Below are positions 52,603 to 60,110 of a stretch of 60,110 nt of DNA, one piece after another. Position numbers and translations under genes: made by a program. This DNA comes from an uncultured Allobosea sp. (GTDB lineage Bacteria; Pseudomonadota; Alphaproteobacteria; Rhizobiales; Beijerinckiaceae). The DNA is taken from NCBI RefSeq assembly GCF_945956895.1, contig NZ_CAMFJF010000023.1, forward strand, positions 1 to 60,110, given 5' to 3'. Position 1 is the stretch's first letter. Every line of letters begins with the position of its first letter. Under the pieces are notes generated by a model. It was not told the DNA's origin. It saw only the letters and a list, made by a program, of their open reading frames with translations, and searched no databases.

Positions 52603-52701
52603 CGTCATGCTCGGGCTTGACCCGAGCATCTCAGGCCGAAAGAGGCGATCTATCCTGAAAGAGATTCTCGGGTCGAAGCTTCGCTCCGCCCGAGAATGAC
52701 G
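52603..52701. repeat. Palindromic repeat, family E (fourth copy)
   Basis: CGTCATGCTCGGGCTTGACC CGAGCATC and GAGATTCTCGGGTCGAAGC...CCGAGAATGACG, about 99 bp, between two convergent genes. Confidence 0.8.
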
Positions 52702-52711
52702 CCAGGTTGGC

Positions 52712-54433
52712 TCACTTCCCCGGCAGCGGCTGCTCCTCATAGGAGAGCTCGCGGTCGCCCGGCCATTTGATGCGATAGGCGAGCTTGATCTCCTTCTCCG
52801 TGCCGGGGGCAAGATCGAAGGTCCAGGAGGCGACGCCGCGCCGGTCTCCGACCTGCTTCTCGGTCGGCGGCGTGGTCTGGGCCGCGATGGTCTCGACCGT
52901 GATCCCGCTGTTCTCCGAGAACGGGATGCGCTCCAGCACGGTGACCTTCACCGGCCTTGTGTGCAGGCTCTTCACCATCGTGCGGAACTCGCGCTGGTCG
53001 GTGCGGGTCTGGCCGAGCCAGGTCGGATCGTTCTCGCGGCGCTTCACCGGCGCGAACGAGACCTTGATTCGATCGTCGGCGCCGAAGCCGAGCTCGACCT
53101 TGTCGCCGGGCGCGACAAGATTGAACTGACCCATGCCGACATAGGTGCCGTCGCGATGCAGCGCGACGCGGCCGGCCAGCAGCGGCGCCTCCTCGTCATG
53201 GGTGAAGCCGGCTTCGAGATAGGCCTTCTGCTCCATTTCGGGCACGGTGCGGGCAGCGAGCGTCGCTTCCGTCTTGCGCTGGGTCAGCGTCACCGTCTTG
53301 GAGCTGCCGTCCTGCGGGATCGAGGCGCGGCCGGGCACCTGGAAATTCGCCTGATAGGCGCCGGCTTCGAGCGCGGCCTCGGCGACATCCGCTGCGATGA
53401 CCGGCTTGGCGAGACTGTCTACGGGCGCGGGCGCGGCAGGGGCTGCCGGGACCGCCGTCCGGCGTGGTCCCGCCGAGGCCGCAGCCTTCTCCGCTTCCGC
53501 CTTGCGCGCCAAAGCCATGGCCCGCGCGCGGGCCTCGGCGACGATCTGCGGCTCGAAGAAGGCGACCTGCATCGGAGTGAGGTCGGGTGCGCGGGTGCCA
53601 CCGGTCGAGCGCGTGGTCGAGAGGGTCAGCGCCACGTCGTCCCAGGCCTCGCCGCTGCGCTGGCGGATCTCGGCGCGGCGTGTCAGGGCGATTTCCGGCT
53701 TCTCGCCGGTCGTGGTCAGGCGCGCCTCGTAGGTCGGGGTCCAGTTCGCGCCAGTGACGCGATAGGTCACCGTGAACTCGGCCGAAATCGACTGTGGCGC
53801 CTCGACGGCGATGGCGACATCGCGCTTCGGGGCACCGGGGCGGGCGGGCGACGGGCGGGCGCGCTCCAGCGAAGCGATCTCGGCCTCGACATCGGAAAGG
53901 CGGTTGCGGGTGCCGCGCAATTCGTCCTGCACCTTGACGAGGGCGGTGCCGATCGCCTCGAACACCGCCGGCCAGTCACCGACGGGCAGGGCCTTGCCGT
54001 CGGGGCCGAGCTTGTCGGGGCCGACCTGCGCGAAGCGCTCGATCGTGGCGCGCTTGGCTTCGATCGCGGCGACCTGGCCGGAGAGCTTCTCCTTCTCGCC
54101 GCGCAGCGTCTTCAGCTTCTCTTCCAGCACCGCGTCGAGCACGGGCTTGGCATCGCCGGGCGTGATGCGGACATCGACCGCGCCGACCGAGAAGGCGCCG
54201 TCGCCCTTGCCTTCCACGCGAATCGAGGCGGGGTCGATCGTCGCCGGCAGGCCGCGCAGCACGATCTGCGAGGCGCCTTGCAGCAGATCGGCCTTGCCGA
54301 GGCGCGTCACCACCGCCCCGTCCGGAAAGACCGTGACGCGATCGATCCGGTTCGACAATTCGGTCTCGGCGGCAGCGGCAATGCCGGGCGCGAGAATCAG
54401 GGCAGCAGCAATATGGCTTCGCATCGAAATCAT
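52712..54433 (-). CDS. DUF4139 protein, mucoidy inhibitor MuiA family
   Basis: A 573-residue exported protein. A signal peptide ends near AAAAE (residue 22). A DUF4140 N-terminal region (VTVFPDGAVVTR) precedes a coiled coil (about residues 85-125), then the DUF4139 beta domain (ITYRVTGANWTPTYEARL to LAYRIKWPGDRELSYEE). Homologues are called mucoidy inhibitor A and have no firm biochemical role. A disordered stretch around residue 325 is rich in Ala and Pro. Two ATGs (54433, 54424) are possible starts. Confidence 0.85.
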   Translation of the reverse strand: MISMRSHIAAALILAPGIAAAAETELSNRIDRVTVFPDGAVVTRLGKADLLQGASQIVLRGLPATIDPASIRVEGKGDGAFSVGAVDVRITPGDAKPVLDAVLEEKLKTLRGEKEKLSGQVAAIEAKRATIERFAQVGPDKLGPDGKALPVGDWPAVFEAIGTALVKVQDELRGTRNRLSDVEAEIASLERARPSPARPGAPKRDVAIAVEAPQSISAEFTVTYRVTGANWTPTYEARLTTTGEKPEIALTRRAEIRQRSGEAWDDVALTLSTTRSTGGTRAPDLTPMQVAFFEPQIVAEARARAMALARKAEAEKAAASAGPRRTAVPAAPAAPAPVDSLAKPVIAADVAEAALEAGAYQANFQVPGRASIPQDGSSKTVTLTQRKTEATLAARTVPEMEQKAYLEAGFTHDEEAPLLAGRVALHRDGTYVGMGQFNLVAPGDKVELGFGADDRIKVSFAPVKRRENDPTWLGQTRTDQREFRTMVKSLHTRPVKVTVLERIPFSENSGITVETIAAQTTPPTEKQVGDRRGVASWTFDLAPGTEKEIKLAYRIKWPGDRELSYEEQPLPGK

Positions 54434-54589
54434 CCCCTCCAGATCGCAATCACGTCACCGTGATAGACACCACCGAATTCGGCGTGTCCAAGGCGGAATT
54501 GGGCCGGAATGCGGATAGGCGGGGCGGGAGTGCGAAACATCCTGCGTTTGCGGGAGTGGCCTCATCCCGAGAGCCCGTTTGCAAATTCG

Positions 54590-54711
54590 AGCCCTCATCC
54601 TGAGGGGCGGCGTCAGCGGCGTCTCGAAGGATGTTCCAGGTGGTTCCGGAGCCTCCTGAACCATCCTTCGAGACGCCATTCCCAAAGAAATGACTCTTCA
54701 GGATGAGGGCT
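54590..54711. repeat. Palindromic repeat, family A (second long copy)
   Basis: AGCCCTCATCCTGAGG and its partner TCAGGATGAGGGCT with the inner CGTCTCGAAGGATG/CATCCTTCGAGACG. One side (CATTCCCAAAGAAATGACTC) differs from the 3561 copy, showing loss of pairing in part of the arm. It sits in the 335-bp gap between the MuiA-like and amidotransferase genes; the rest of that gap shows no feature. Confidence 0.85.
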
Positions 54712-54768
54712 CAGAGAATTCCCAGTCAGACAACCGGGATGGGCTCACGATGTTCGCCGCTCGTCGGC

Positions 54769-55650
54769 TCAGGCGCGACCGCGCGCGCTGGCATGGAGCT
54801 TGACGCGATGCTCCATGAAGTTGCGCAGCTCGGTGACGCGGCGCTCGGCATCGAGCACCTCGCGGTCGAGGCCATGCGCCCAGGCGAGGTCCTGCCGGCC
54901 GGGTTCGGCATCGAGCGTCATCATGTCGTCGAGCCACGCTTTCGCGGAAGCCTCGTCCTTGCGGAAGCCTTCCTTGATCATCAGCGGCACCCGGCGGTCG
55001 AGGATCGCGACGACCTGCTTCAGCGAGAATTCGGGATGGTACTGCACGCCCCAGAAGGTGCCGCCATTATGCTTGATCTCGGCGGCCTGAACCTGGCTGT
55101 AGGCGTTGGAGGCGAGGATCGTCGTGCCATGCGCCGGTAGCGCGATCGTGTCGAGATGGATCGCCGGGGCATCGAAGGCGGCTGGGCGGCTGGCGAGCAG
55201 CGCATGGTTGCGGCCGGCCTCGGTCGGCGTGATCTTGCGGGCAAAGCCGGTTTCGCGGCCCTTCGGATTGGCGGTGACGGTGCCGCCGGCCGCGACGGAG
55301 CCGACCTGGATGCCCCAGCAGGAGCCGAAGCAGGGCGTGCCGCTGGCATAGATCGCCCGCATCAGGTCGATCTGCCGGGTCACCGCCGGAGCGGTATCAT
55401 AGATGTGCAGGGCCGAGCCGGTCAGGAAGATGCCGTCATAGGATTCGAGCCCGGCGCTGTCGGGAAGGTTTGCCCCTTCGTCGGCCGGCAGGCAGATGTC
55501 GGAGACGATCCCCGGCTCGAACGCTGCGATCTCGGCCGCATAAGCCTCGCCATAGGCCATGCCATAGGATTGGCGCAGCCCTTCGCGCGTGTCGCGCATA
55601 TTGCCGTCGACGAAGAGCAGGCGGAGCGGGCGGGCACTGGTTTCGATCAT
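54769..55650 (-). CDS. Class I glutamine amidotransferase-like protein
   Basis: A 293-residue protein with a GATase1 fold. The nucleophile Cys is in CFGSCWGIQVG and the His-Glu pair in GVQYHPEFSLKQ. FLTGSALHIYDTAP precedes the active site. A C-terminal helical extension of about 70 residues is not part of the core. Relatives include GMP synthase-like amidotransferases and gamma-glutamyl hydrolases; the partner synthetase is unknown. The ORF is open to 55803 but ATG at 55650 (MIETSARPLRLLFVDGN) fits. Confidence 0.87.
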   Translation of the reverse strand: MIETSARPLRLLFVDGNMRDTREGLRQSYGMAYGEAYAAEIAAFEPGIVSDICLPADEGANLPDSAGLESYDGIFLTGSALHIYDTAPAVTRQIDLMRAIYASGTPCFGSCWGIQVGSVAAGGTVTANPKGRETGFARKITPTEAGRNHALLASRPAAFDAPAIHLDTIALPAHGTTILASNAYSQVQAAEIKHNGGTFWGVQYHPEFSLKQVVAILDRRVPLMIKEGFRKDEASAKAWLDDMMTLDAEPGRQDLAWAHGLDREVLDAERRVTELRNFMEHRVKLHASARGRA

Positions 55651-55762
55651 CGGAGGTTCCGCAGGGATGCGCAGGGCGACGGGCAGGCTTGCGCCCGATC
55701 TCATAGAGACTGGGTTCGCGCAAGGGTATTGCATGAGCCCTTTCTCGTAACAGGGCGGAAAC

Positions 55763-56671
55763 GTGCACCCCTCCCAGACCTGGCTGCAACGCGCCTGGGG
55801 CAATGCCTATCTGCTGATGGTGTTGACCACGCTGATCTGGGCCGGCAATGCCGTGGCCAGCCGGTTCGCGGTCGGCAACATCTCGCCGATGGCACTGACC
55901 TCCTTTCGCTGGGTTGGCGTCTGCCTGATCATGCCCTTCCTGCTGCGGCGGCAGATCGCGGCACATCTGCCGCAGATCAGGGCGCACTGGCTGTATATCG
56001 CGCTGCTGGGCATCATCGGCTTCACCGCCTTCAACACCCTGATGTATGTCGCGGCGTATTCGACCACGGCGATCAATATCGGCATTCTGCAGGGCTCGAT
56101 CCCCATCTTCGTGCTGCTCGGCGCCTTCGTCGCCTATCGCATCCCGATCGGCGCCATGCAGGCGCTCGGTGTCGCCGTCACCCTGCTCGGGGTTGCCGTC
56201 ACGGCGAGCCGCGGCGATGCCCATGTGCTCGCGAACCTGCGCTTCGTCCCCGGGGATCTGCTGATGATCCTGGCCTGCGTCTTCTATGCCGGCTACACGG
56301 TCGCGGTCCGCAGCCGGCCGCCGATGCCCCAGCTCGTCTTCTTCACGGTTGTCGCGACCTTTGCCTGCCTGGTCTCCTTGCCATTGCTGGCCGTCGAGAT
56401 CGCCATGGGCCGCTTCCACATGCCGACACCGGCGGGCTGGGCCATCCTCGCCTTCACGGTGATCGGCCCCTCTATCCTGTCGCAATTGTCCTTCATGCGG
56501 GCGATCGAGCTGATCGGGCCGGGGCGGGCCGGCGTCTTCGTCAATCTCGTGCCGGTCTTCGCGCCGGTTCTGGCCGTGTTGCTCCTCGGCGAGCCCTTCG
56601 GCCTCTATCACGCCGTGGCGCTCGCGCTCGTGCTCGGCGGTATTTTTATCGCCGAGCGGCTGGGGCGGTAG
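55763..56671 (+). CDS. EamA/DMT-family transporter
   Basis: A 302-residue protein with ten predicted transmembrane helices in two EamA repeats (MVLTTLIWAGNAVASRFAVG; LSFMRAIELIGPGRAGVFVN). Start GTG at 55763. It is likely an exporter of small metabolites. Divergent from the amidotransferase, with 112 bp between the starts; a functional link is not established. Confidence 0.88.
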   Translation: MHPSQTWLQRAWGNAYLLMVLTTLIWAGNAVASRFAVGNISPMALTSFRWVGVCLIMPFLLRRQIAAHLPQIRAHWLYIALLGIIGFTAFNTLMYVAAYSTTAINIGILQGSIPIFVLLGAFVAYRIPIGAMQALGVAVTLLGVAVTASRGDAHVLANLRFVPGDLLMILACVFYAGYTVAVRSRPPMPQLVFFTVVATFACLVSLPLLAVEIAMGRFHMPTPAGWAILAFTVIGPSILSQLSFMRAIELIGPGRAGVFVNLVPVFAPVLAVLLLGEPFGLYHAVALALVLGGIFIAERLGR

Positions 56672-56690
56672 GGCGGGTACGCCTCAGCGC

Positions 56691-56784
56691 CATTCTCGGG
56701 CGGAGCGAAGCGCAGACCCGAGCATCTCATGACCAGAGGGCTCTGGTTTCCGCGATGCTTAGGGCTCAAGCTCGAGCATCACGG
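56691..56784. repeat. Palindromic repeat, family E (fifth copy)
   Basis: CATTCTCGGGCGGAGCGAAG...CCCGAGCATCTCATGACC, then CGATGCTTAGGGCTCAAGCTCGAGCATCACGG. Close to the copy at 27012 in order of its parts. Confidence 0.75.
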
Positions 56785-56807
56785 CGTGCGGGTGCTTGGA
56801 ATGTCCG

Positions 56808-57809
56808 TCAGCGCAGCGCCGAAACCGCCAGCCGCGCCACGTCCGCCAGCGCCGCCTCGCGCTCCTTGGCATCGGCGCGGGAACCCGCGAGATAGGTCAC
56901 GATGACGAAGTGCCGCCCGTCCGGCAGCGTCGCGATGCCGATATCGTTGGTGGCGTGGTTGATGCCGTCCGTGGTCAGGCCGAGGCCGGTGCGATGGGCG
57001 AAGCGTGAGCCGGCCGGCAGGCCCGCCTTGAGCCGGTCGGTGCCGACCTTCGATTCCGCGACGATCTTCTCGATGAAGGCGGTGTGCGCGGGGTCGCGCA
57101 GCCAGTTGCCCTTGGCGAAGGCCTCGAGGAATTGCGCGCTCGCCTCCGGCGTCGAGGCGTCGCGCTCGTCCTTGAGAGCGTTGGACAGAGCGGCGATGCG
57201 TAGCCGCGGCCGCATCGCCTTGAGGTCGGCGCGGAAGGTTTTCTCGTCGACGACCTGATCCCAGCCGAAGCCCTTGAGCCCGTAGATCTCCGGCTGGAAC
57301 AGGCGCTCATAGCGGTCGATCGACATGCCGGTTATGCCGCCGTCGCGCAGCATCTTGGTCACGACCTGCGGTCCGCCGATCTCGCGCATCAGCAGGTCGG
57401 CAGCGGTGTTGTCGCTTTCGCCGGCGGCGAGGCGGATCAATTCACGCAGCGGATGGTCGTTGCGCTCGCCCTTGAAGCTTTTGACCAGCGGGCTGTGGAA
57501 CAGCGAGAAATCCTTGCGGGTGACCGTGATCGGCTGGTCGAGCCTGAACTTGCCGGCCTCGACCTGTTGTAGCACCGCGACCGCCAAAGGCAGCTTGAAC
57601 ACGCTCTGCATCGGGAAGGTCTCGGAGCCGCGATGCGACCAGAGCTTGCGATCGCGCAGGTCCATCAGCGCGACGCCGAGACGGCCCTTGGATTGCTGCT
57701 CGATGCCCTCGATCGCCTTGTCGAGCTTGTCGCGGTCCCAGTCGGCGAGGGCCGGGGTTGCCGCGAGGCAAGCAAGAGCTGCGGCGGCAAGGCGGGTAAG
57801 GGCAGGCAT
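56808..57809 (-). CDS. bla: Class A beta-lactamase with RTG in place of KTG
   Basis: A 333-residue serine beta-lactamase with a signal peptide (LAAAALACLAATPALA). Active-site features are MQSVFKLP (Ser70-X-X-Lys73), GESDNTAAD (SDN130) and FQPEIYG (Glu166 region). The third element reads AHRTGLG, so Arg replaces the Lys of KTG, as in carbenicillinase-type enzymes; the Asn expected four residues after Glu is not seen. It hydrolyses beta-lactams in the periplasm. No ampR-like regulator is next to it. ATG at 57809 preferred over 57836. Confidence 0.9.
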   Translation of the reverse strand: MPALTRLAAAALACLAATPALADWDRDKLDKAIEGIEQQSKGRLGVALMDLRDRKLWSHRGSETFPMQSVFKLPLAVAVLQQVEAGKFRLDQPITVTRKDFSLFHSPLVKSFKGERNDHPLRELIRLAAGESDNTAADLLMREIGGPQVVTKMLRDGGITGMSIDRYERLFQPEIYGLKGFGWDQVVDEKTFRADLKAMRPRLRIAALSNALKDERDASTPEASAQFLEAFAKGNWLRDPAHTAFIEKIVAESKVGTDRLKAGLPAGSRFAHRTGLGLTTDGINHATNDIGIATLPDGRHFVIVTYLAGSRADAKEREAALADVARLAVSALR

Positions 57810-57869
57810 GGGCGGTCCTCTGTGCGGGGCGATCACAGGGCCGTGATATTGCGGCGAGGTTGCGGCGGC

Positions 57870-58064
57870 TCAGAAGGCCTTGGGAAGGCCGGCTTGCTTG
57901 AGAATGCCGTTGGCGGTGTGACGGGATTTGATGCTGCTATCGACGGAGACGCGTTTGCCGCTCTCGGAATGGTGCCAAATTTCGTGATCACCCTTGCCCG
58001 ATCGCAAACGCTCGTAGCCCGCCTCGGCCAGAAGCTTACGAACGGATGGTGCAAAGTTGTTCAC
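57870..58064 (-). CDS. hicA: HicA-family mRNA interferase toxin
   Basis: A 64-residue toxin with the double-stranded RNA-binding-like HicA fold. The catalytic His is in GKGDHEIWHHS, and the C-terminal SRHTANGILKQAGL is typical. Start GTG at 58064 overlaps the TGA of a 33-codon ORF. HicA cleaves mRNA at the ribosome or free in the cytoplasm and is neutralised by HicB. The likely antitoxin gene lies upstream, separated by a 173-bp gap with operator-like repeats. Confidence 0.88.
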   Translation of the reverse strand: MNNFAPSVRKLLAEAGYERLRSGKGDHEIWHHSESGKRVSVDSSIKSRHTANGILKQAGLPKAF

Positions 58065-58162
58065 GGGCGTCTCACAAACAGAGTGCCACCTGATTCGTCG
58101 TCAAGTGCAATGACGAGTACTATAAAGTAAGATATTTCGCCTCGAAGTATGCAGGTTTTCAT
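58061..58162 (-). CDS. Candidate 33-residue ORF coupled to hicA
   Basis: It starts ATG at 58162 (MKTCILRGEISYFIVLVIAL) and ends DDESGGTLFVRRP with its TGA overlapping the GTG of hicA. The segment with alternating hydrophobic residues then DDESGG faintly recalls the first strand of HicB-type antitoxins. The Shine-Dalgarno is weak and the ATG lies inside an operator-like repeat. It may be a decayed antitoxin start or a coupling leader; coding is uncertain. Confidence 0.35.
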   Translation of the reverse strand: MKTCILRGEISYFIVLVIALDDESGGTLFVRRP

Positions 58163-58195
58163 ATCCAGATATGAATTTTCACATGCAGGTATGAA
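58158..58195. promoter_or_regulatory. Tandem palindromes between hicB-like and hicA
   Basis: TTCATATCCAGATATGAA (58158-58175) and TTCACATGCAGGTATGAA (58178-58195) are near-palindromes spaced 20 bp, two helical turns, with a further ATATGAA at 58203-58209. On the reverse strand a TATAGT -10 follows near 58110. This is the layout of an autoregulatory operator. The stretch is markedly AT-rich for this genome. Confidence 0.6.
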
Positions 58196-58237
58196 AGTTG
58201 GTATATGAAGATGCGCCTTTGCGCTGAACCTCGGTTC

Positions 58238-58471
58238 CTATGCAGCAGTCCGGACGCGCTCATGCGCGTGAGCAATGATGTCTACCTCGATCTCTTCAGG
58301 AAGGTCCACTGCATCTTCAAGGAGGTCGGGAATGATATCGCGGATACGCTGGCGCAGGCCTTCGAGCGTCCCACTTTCCGTCGCGAGGCCGGGAATATCC
58401 GACTCTTCGACATACCAGACGCTGGCCTCGCTATCCCACGCCGCCCTGACGATCGCGTGCCGTTTCATCAT
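58238..58471 (-). CDS. hicB: DUF1902 (HicB-like) antitoxin
   Basis: A 77-residue protein of the DUF1902/HicB fold: AIVRAAWDSEASVWYVEESD, IPGLATESGTLEGLRQRI, RDIIPDLLED. Such proteins pair with HicA toxins and have a partial RNase H-like fold. Here it is encoded upstream of hicA. A C-terminal DNA-binding domain is absent, so the repressor for the tandem operator is not evident. Two ATGs in a row give the start. Confidence 0.82.
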   Translation of the reverse strand: MMKRHAIVRAAWDSEASVWYVEESDIPGLATESGTLEGLRQRIRDIIPDLLEDAVDLPEEIEVDIIAHAHERVRTAA

Positions 58472-58546
58472 TCGCTACCTGACCTCTTATGGGAGACGAT
58501 GATGTGGGATGATATAGTTGTCTCCAAGCGGTTTTTCTACCAACCG

Positions 58547-58798
58547 CTACATCGACTCGTTATCGCAAAGCGACAGCTCGACCGGACAACCCTCGATGCC
58601 GAAGCATTCCGGCAGGAGCTGGTTCAAGCGCTCGCGCCGCGCCTCCAGCGTGTCGGCCTCGGTGACGATGCCGAGCTCGCCGGTATCCATCGCGTACCAG
58701 AGACCCGCCGCTTCGTCGCGGCGGACCTCGAAATGAACAGGCTCCGCCGCCCCGGCAGGCGCGGCGACGAGAACCTTCAGCGGGTTGATCGCGATCAG
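58547..58798 (-). CDS. DUF1902-like ORF without a normal start, overlapping the serA stop
   Basis: The reverse strand reads VHFEVRRDEAAGLWYAMDTG, ELGIVTEADTLEARRERLNQ and LLPECFGIEGCPVEL up to TAG at 58547. This clearly resembles the adjacent HicB-like protein (LWYA...LG-x-TEA-TLE-RRERL versus VWYV...GLATES-TLEGLRQRI). No ATG, GTG or TTG occurs in frame before the conserved part; only CTG at 58798 or ATC codons, overlapping the serA stop. It is either started at a rare codon by coupling with serA or a remnant of a second antitoxin gene. Extent given from the CTG. Confidence 0.5.
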   Translation of the reverse strand: MIAINPLKVLVAAPAGAAEPVHFEVRRDEAAGLWYAMDTGELGIVTEADTLEARRERLNQLLPECFGIEGCPVELSLCDNESM

Positions 58799-60110
58799 AA
58801 CTTCAGCCGCCGGGCGCGCTTGACCATCGGGATCTCGTGGATCTTGTCGAGCAGTTCGTCCGAGATCGGCTCGTCGACCGAGACGTAGCAGATCGCGTCG
58901 CCGCCGGGCTTGTCGCGGCCGAGCGCGAAGGTCGCGACATTGACGCCGGCGGCGCCCAGCAGCGAACCGAACTGGCCGATGAAACCCGGCTTGTCGGCAT
59001 TGCGGACATAGAGCATGTGCGGCGCGAACTCGGCATCGACCGCGATGTCGCGGATCTCGACGATGCGCGGCTTGCCGTCCTGGAACACCGTGCCGGAGGC
59101 GTGGCGCGGCATGTCCTCGGCCTCGACGACGATGCGGATGACGCTTTCGAGATTGCCGGCGACCTCGCGGGTCAGTTCCTCGACGACGATGCCCTTCTCC
59201 TTCGCCACCATGGCCGAGTTGACCATGTTGATCTCGGGCAGGAAGGGCCTGAGCACGCCGGTGATCGCGGCAGCAGAGATCGCCTTGAGGTTCAGGCTCG
59301 CGACCGCGCCCTCGTACTCGATGCGGATGCCCTTGACCGGCGCCTCGGTGAGCTGGCCGAGGAAGGAGCCGAGCTTCTCCGCGAGATCGACGAAAGGCTT
59401 CACGCGCGGCGCTTCTTCCGCCGTGATCGAGGGGAAGTTGACCGCGTTGGTGATCGCGCCCTTGAGCAGGTAGTCGCTCATCTGCTCGGCGACCTGCAGC
59501 GCGACATTCTCCTGCGCCTCGTTGGTGGAGGCGCCGAGATGCGGCGTGCAGACGACGTTCTCCAGCCCGAAGAGCGGGTTCGTCTCGGCCGGCTCCTGCG
59601 AGAACACGTCGAAGGCCGCGCCGGCGACATGGCCGGACTTGATCAGATCGGCCAGCGCCTGCTCGTCGACGAGGCCGCCGCGGGCGCAGTTGATGATGCG
59701 CACGCCCTTCTTGGTCTTGGCGAGGTTCTCGGCCGAGAGGATGTTCTTGGTCTTCTCGGTCATGGGCACGTGCAGCGTGATGAAGTCGGCGCGCTTCAAG
59801 AGGTCGTCCAGCTCGACCTTCTCGACGCCGAGCGCGACCGCGCGTTCCGGCGACAGATAGGGGTCATAGGCGATGACGCGCATCTTCAGGCCGATGGCGC
59901 GCTCGGCGACGATCGAGCCGATATTGCCGGCGCCGATCAGGCCGAGCGTCTTGGCCGTGATCTCGACGCCCATGAAGCGGTTCTTCTCCCACTTCCCGGC
60001 CTGGGTCGAGGTATCGGCCGAGGGAATCTGGCGGGCGAGCGCGAACATCATGGCAATGGCGTGCTCGGCGGTGGTGATCGAGTTGCCGAAGGGCGTGTTC
60101 ATCACGATCA
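58795..60110 (-). CDS. serA: D-3-phosphoglycerate dehydrogenase (5' end outside window)
   Basis: About 438 residues of the long SerA type are visible, the first step of serine synthesis. The NAD-binding motif is LGLIGAGNIGSIVAERA, the catalytic His-Glu area includes VCTPHLGASTNEAQ, and the C-terminal half contains the intervening ASB domain (TEAPVKGIRIEYEGAV) and an ACT domain (ADKPGFIGQFGSLLG) for feedback by serine. Reading continues through the right edge, so the N-terminal about 90 residues are missing. Confidence 0.96.
   Translation of the reverse strand, partial: IVMNTPFGNSITTAEHAIAMMFALARQIPSADTSTQAGKWEKNRFMGVEITAKTLGLIGAGNIGSIVAERAIGLKMRVIAYDPYLSPERAVALGVEKVELDDLLKRADFITLHVPMTEKTKNILSAENLAKTKKGVRIINCARGGLVDEQALADLIKSGHVAGAAFDVFSQEPAETNPLFGLENVVCTPHLGASTNEAQENVALQVAEQMSDYLLKGAITNAVNFPSITAEEAPRVKPFVDLAEKLGSFLGQLTEAPVKGIRIEYEGAVASLNLKAISAAAITGVLRPFLPEINMVNSAMVAKEKGIVVEELTREVAGNLESVIRIVVEAEDMPRHASGTVFQDGKPRIVEIRDIAVDAEFAPHMLYVRNADKPGFIGQFGSLLGAAGVNVATFALGRDKPGGDAICYVSVDEPISDELLDKIHEIPMVKRARRLKF

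Noticed and set aside
58205..58888. Forward open frame across the hic region and the serA end
   Set aside because: Antisense to two DUF1902-type frames and serA; no domain and poor start context.

Overview
The window is high-GC DNA from an alphaproteobacterium, most likely a member of the Hyphomicrobiales (Rhizobiales) close to Bosea; the genus is an inference from gene content and repeat style. Supporting signs are a CpdR-type response regulator beside an N-formylglutamate amidohydrolase and hisN, a suhB/MmgR-like small RNA, a ROSE-type thermometer in front of an Hsp20 gene, a LexA box of the alphaproteobacterial GAAC-N7-GAAC form, a PHB locus with phaR, and the argH-lptM-lysA-TIGR02302 block. 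Almost all of it is chromosomal core or housekeeping sequence. I see no rRNA, tRNA, CRISPR array, insertion sequence or prophage.

Layout. 1-6.5 kb: cpdR (cut by the edge), formylglutamate amidohydrolase, antisense-oriented small RNA, hisN, a lysophospholipase-like hydrolase, heat-controlled hsp20, a proline-rich secreted protein and threonine aldolase. 6.5-14.6 kb: a long leader, gltB-gltD (glutamate synthase) and an AraC-type regulator. 14.6-19.7 kb: an ABC-F ATPase and an Rnk-type RNA polymerase-binding protein, each preceded by a short ORF that starts where transcription should start, with two secreted cell-wall or hydrolase proteins between them. 19.8-27 kb: divergent galE/galU, a SAM methyltransferase with a thioesterase, purL, and a bolA - unknown coiled-coil - grxD iron-sulfur module. 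27-36 kb: carbamoyltransferase, tlpA diverging from argH, lptM, lysA and a very long glutamine-rich membrane protein. 36-43 kb: two divergent exporters, a small gene under a LexA box, and the PHB locus (phaB, DUF1737, phaA, divergent phaR). 43-51 kb: histidine phosphatase, degenerate-GGDEF/EAL protein, rpmF, mtgA, polyprenyl synthase, purA. 51-60 kb: an M20 amidohydrolase, a tyrosine phosphatase, a MuiA-like protein, a glutamine amidotransferase, an EamA exporter, a class A beta-lactamase, a HicA/HicB-like region with two tandem DUF1902-type ORFs, and serA cut by the right edge.

Intergenic space is dominated by at least five families of palindromic repeats of about 45 to 210 bp, mostly placed just behind genes. 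The most interesting non-routine signals are the two candidate leaderless leader ORFs (ABC-F, rnk), the LexA-box small gene, the hic region with its operator-like tandem repeats, the small RNA next to hisN, the ROSE element, and a terminator-like hairpin inside the purA leader. No whole new multi-gene system is evident; the candidates are small regulatory units.
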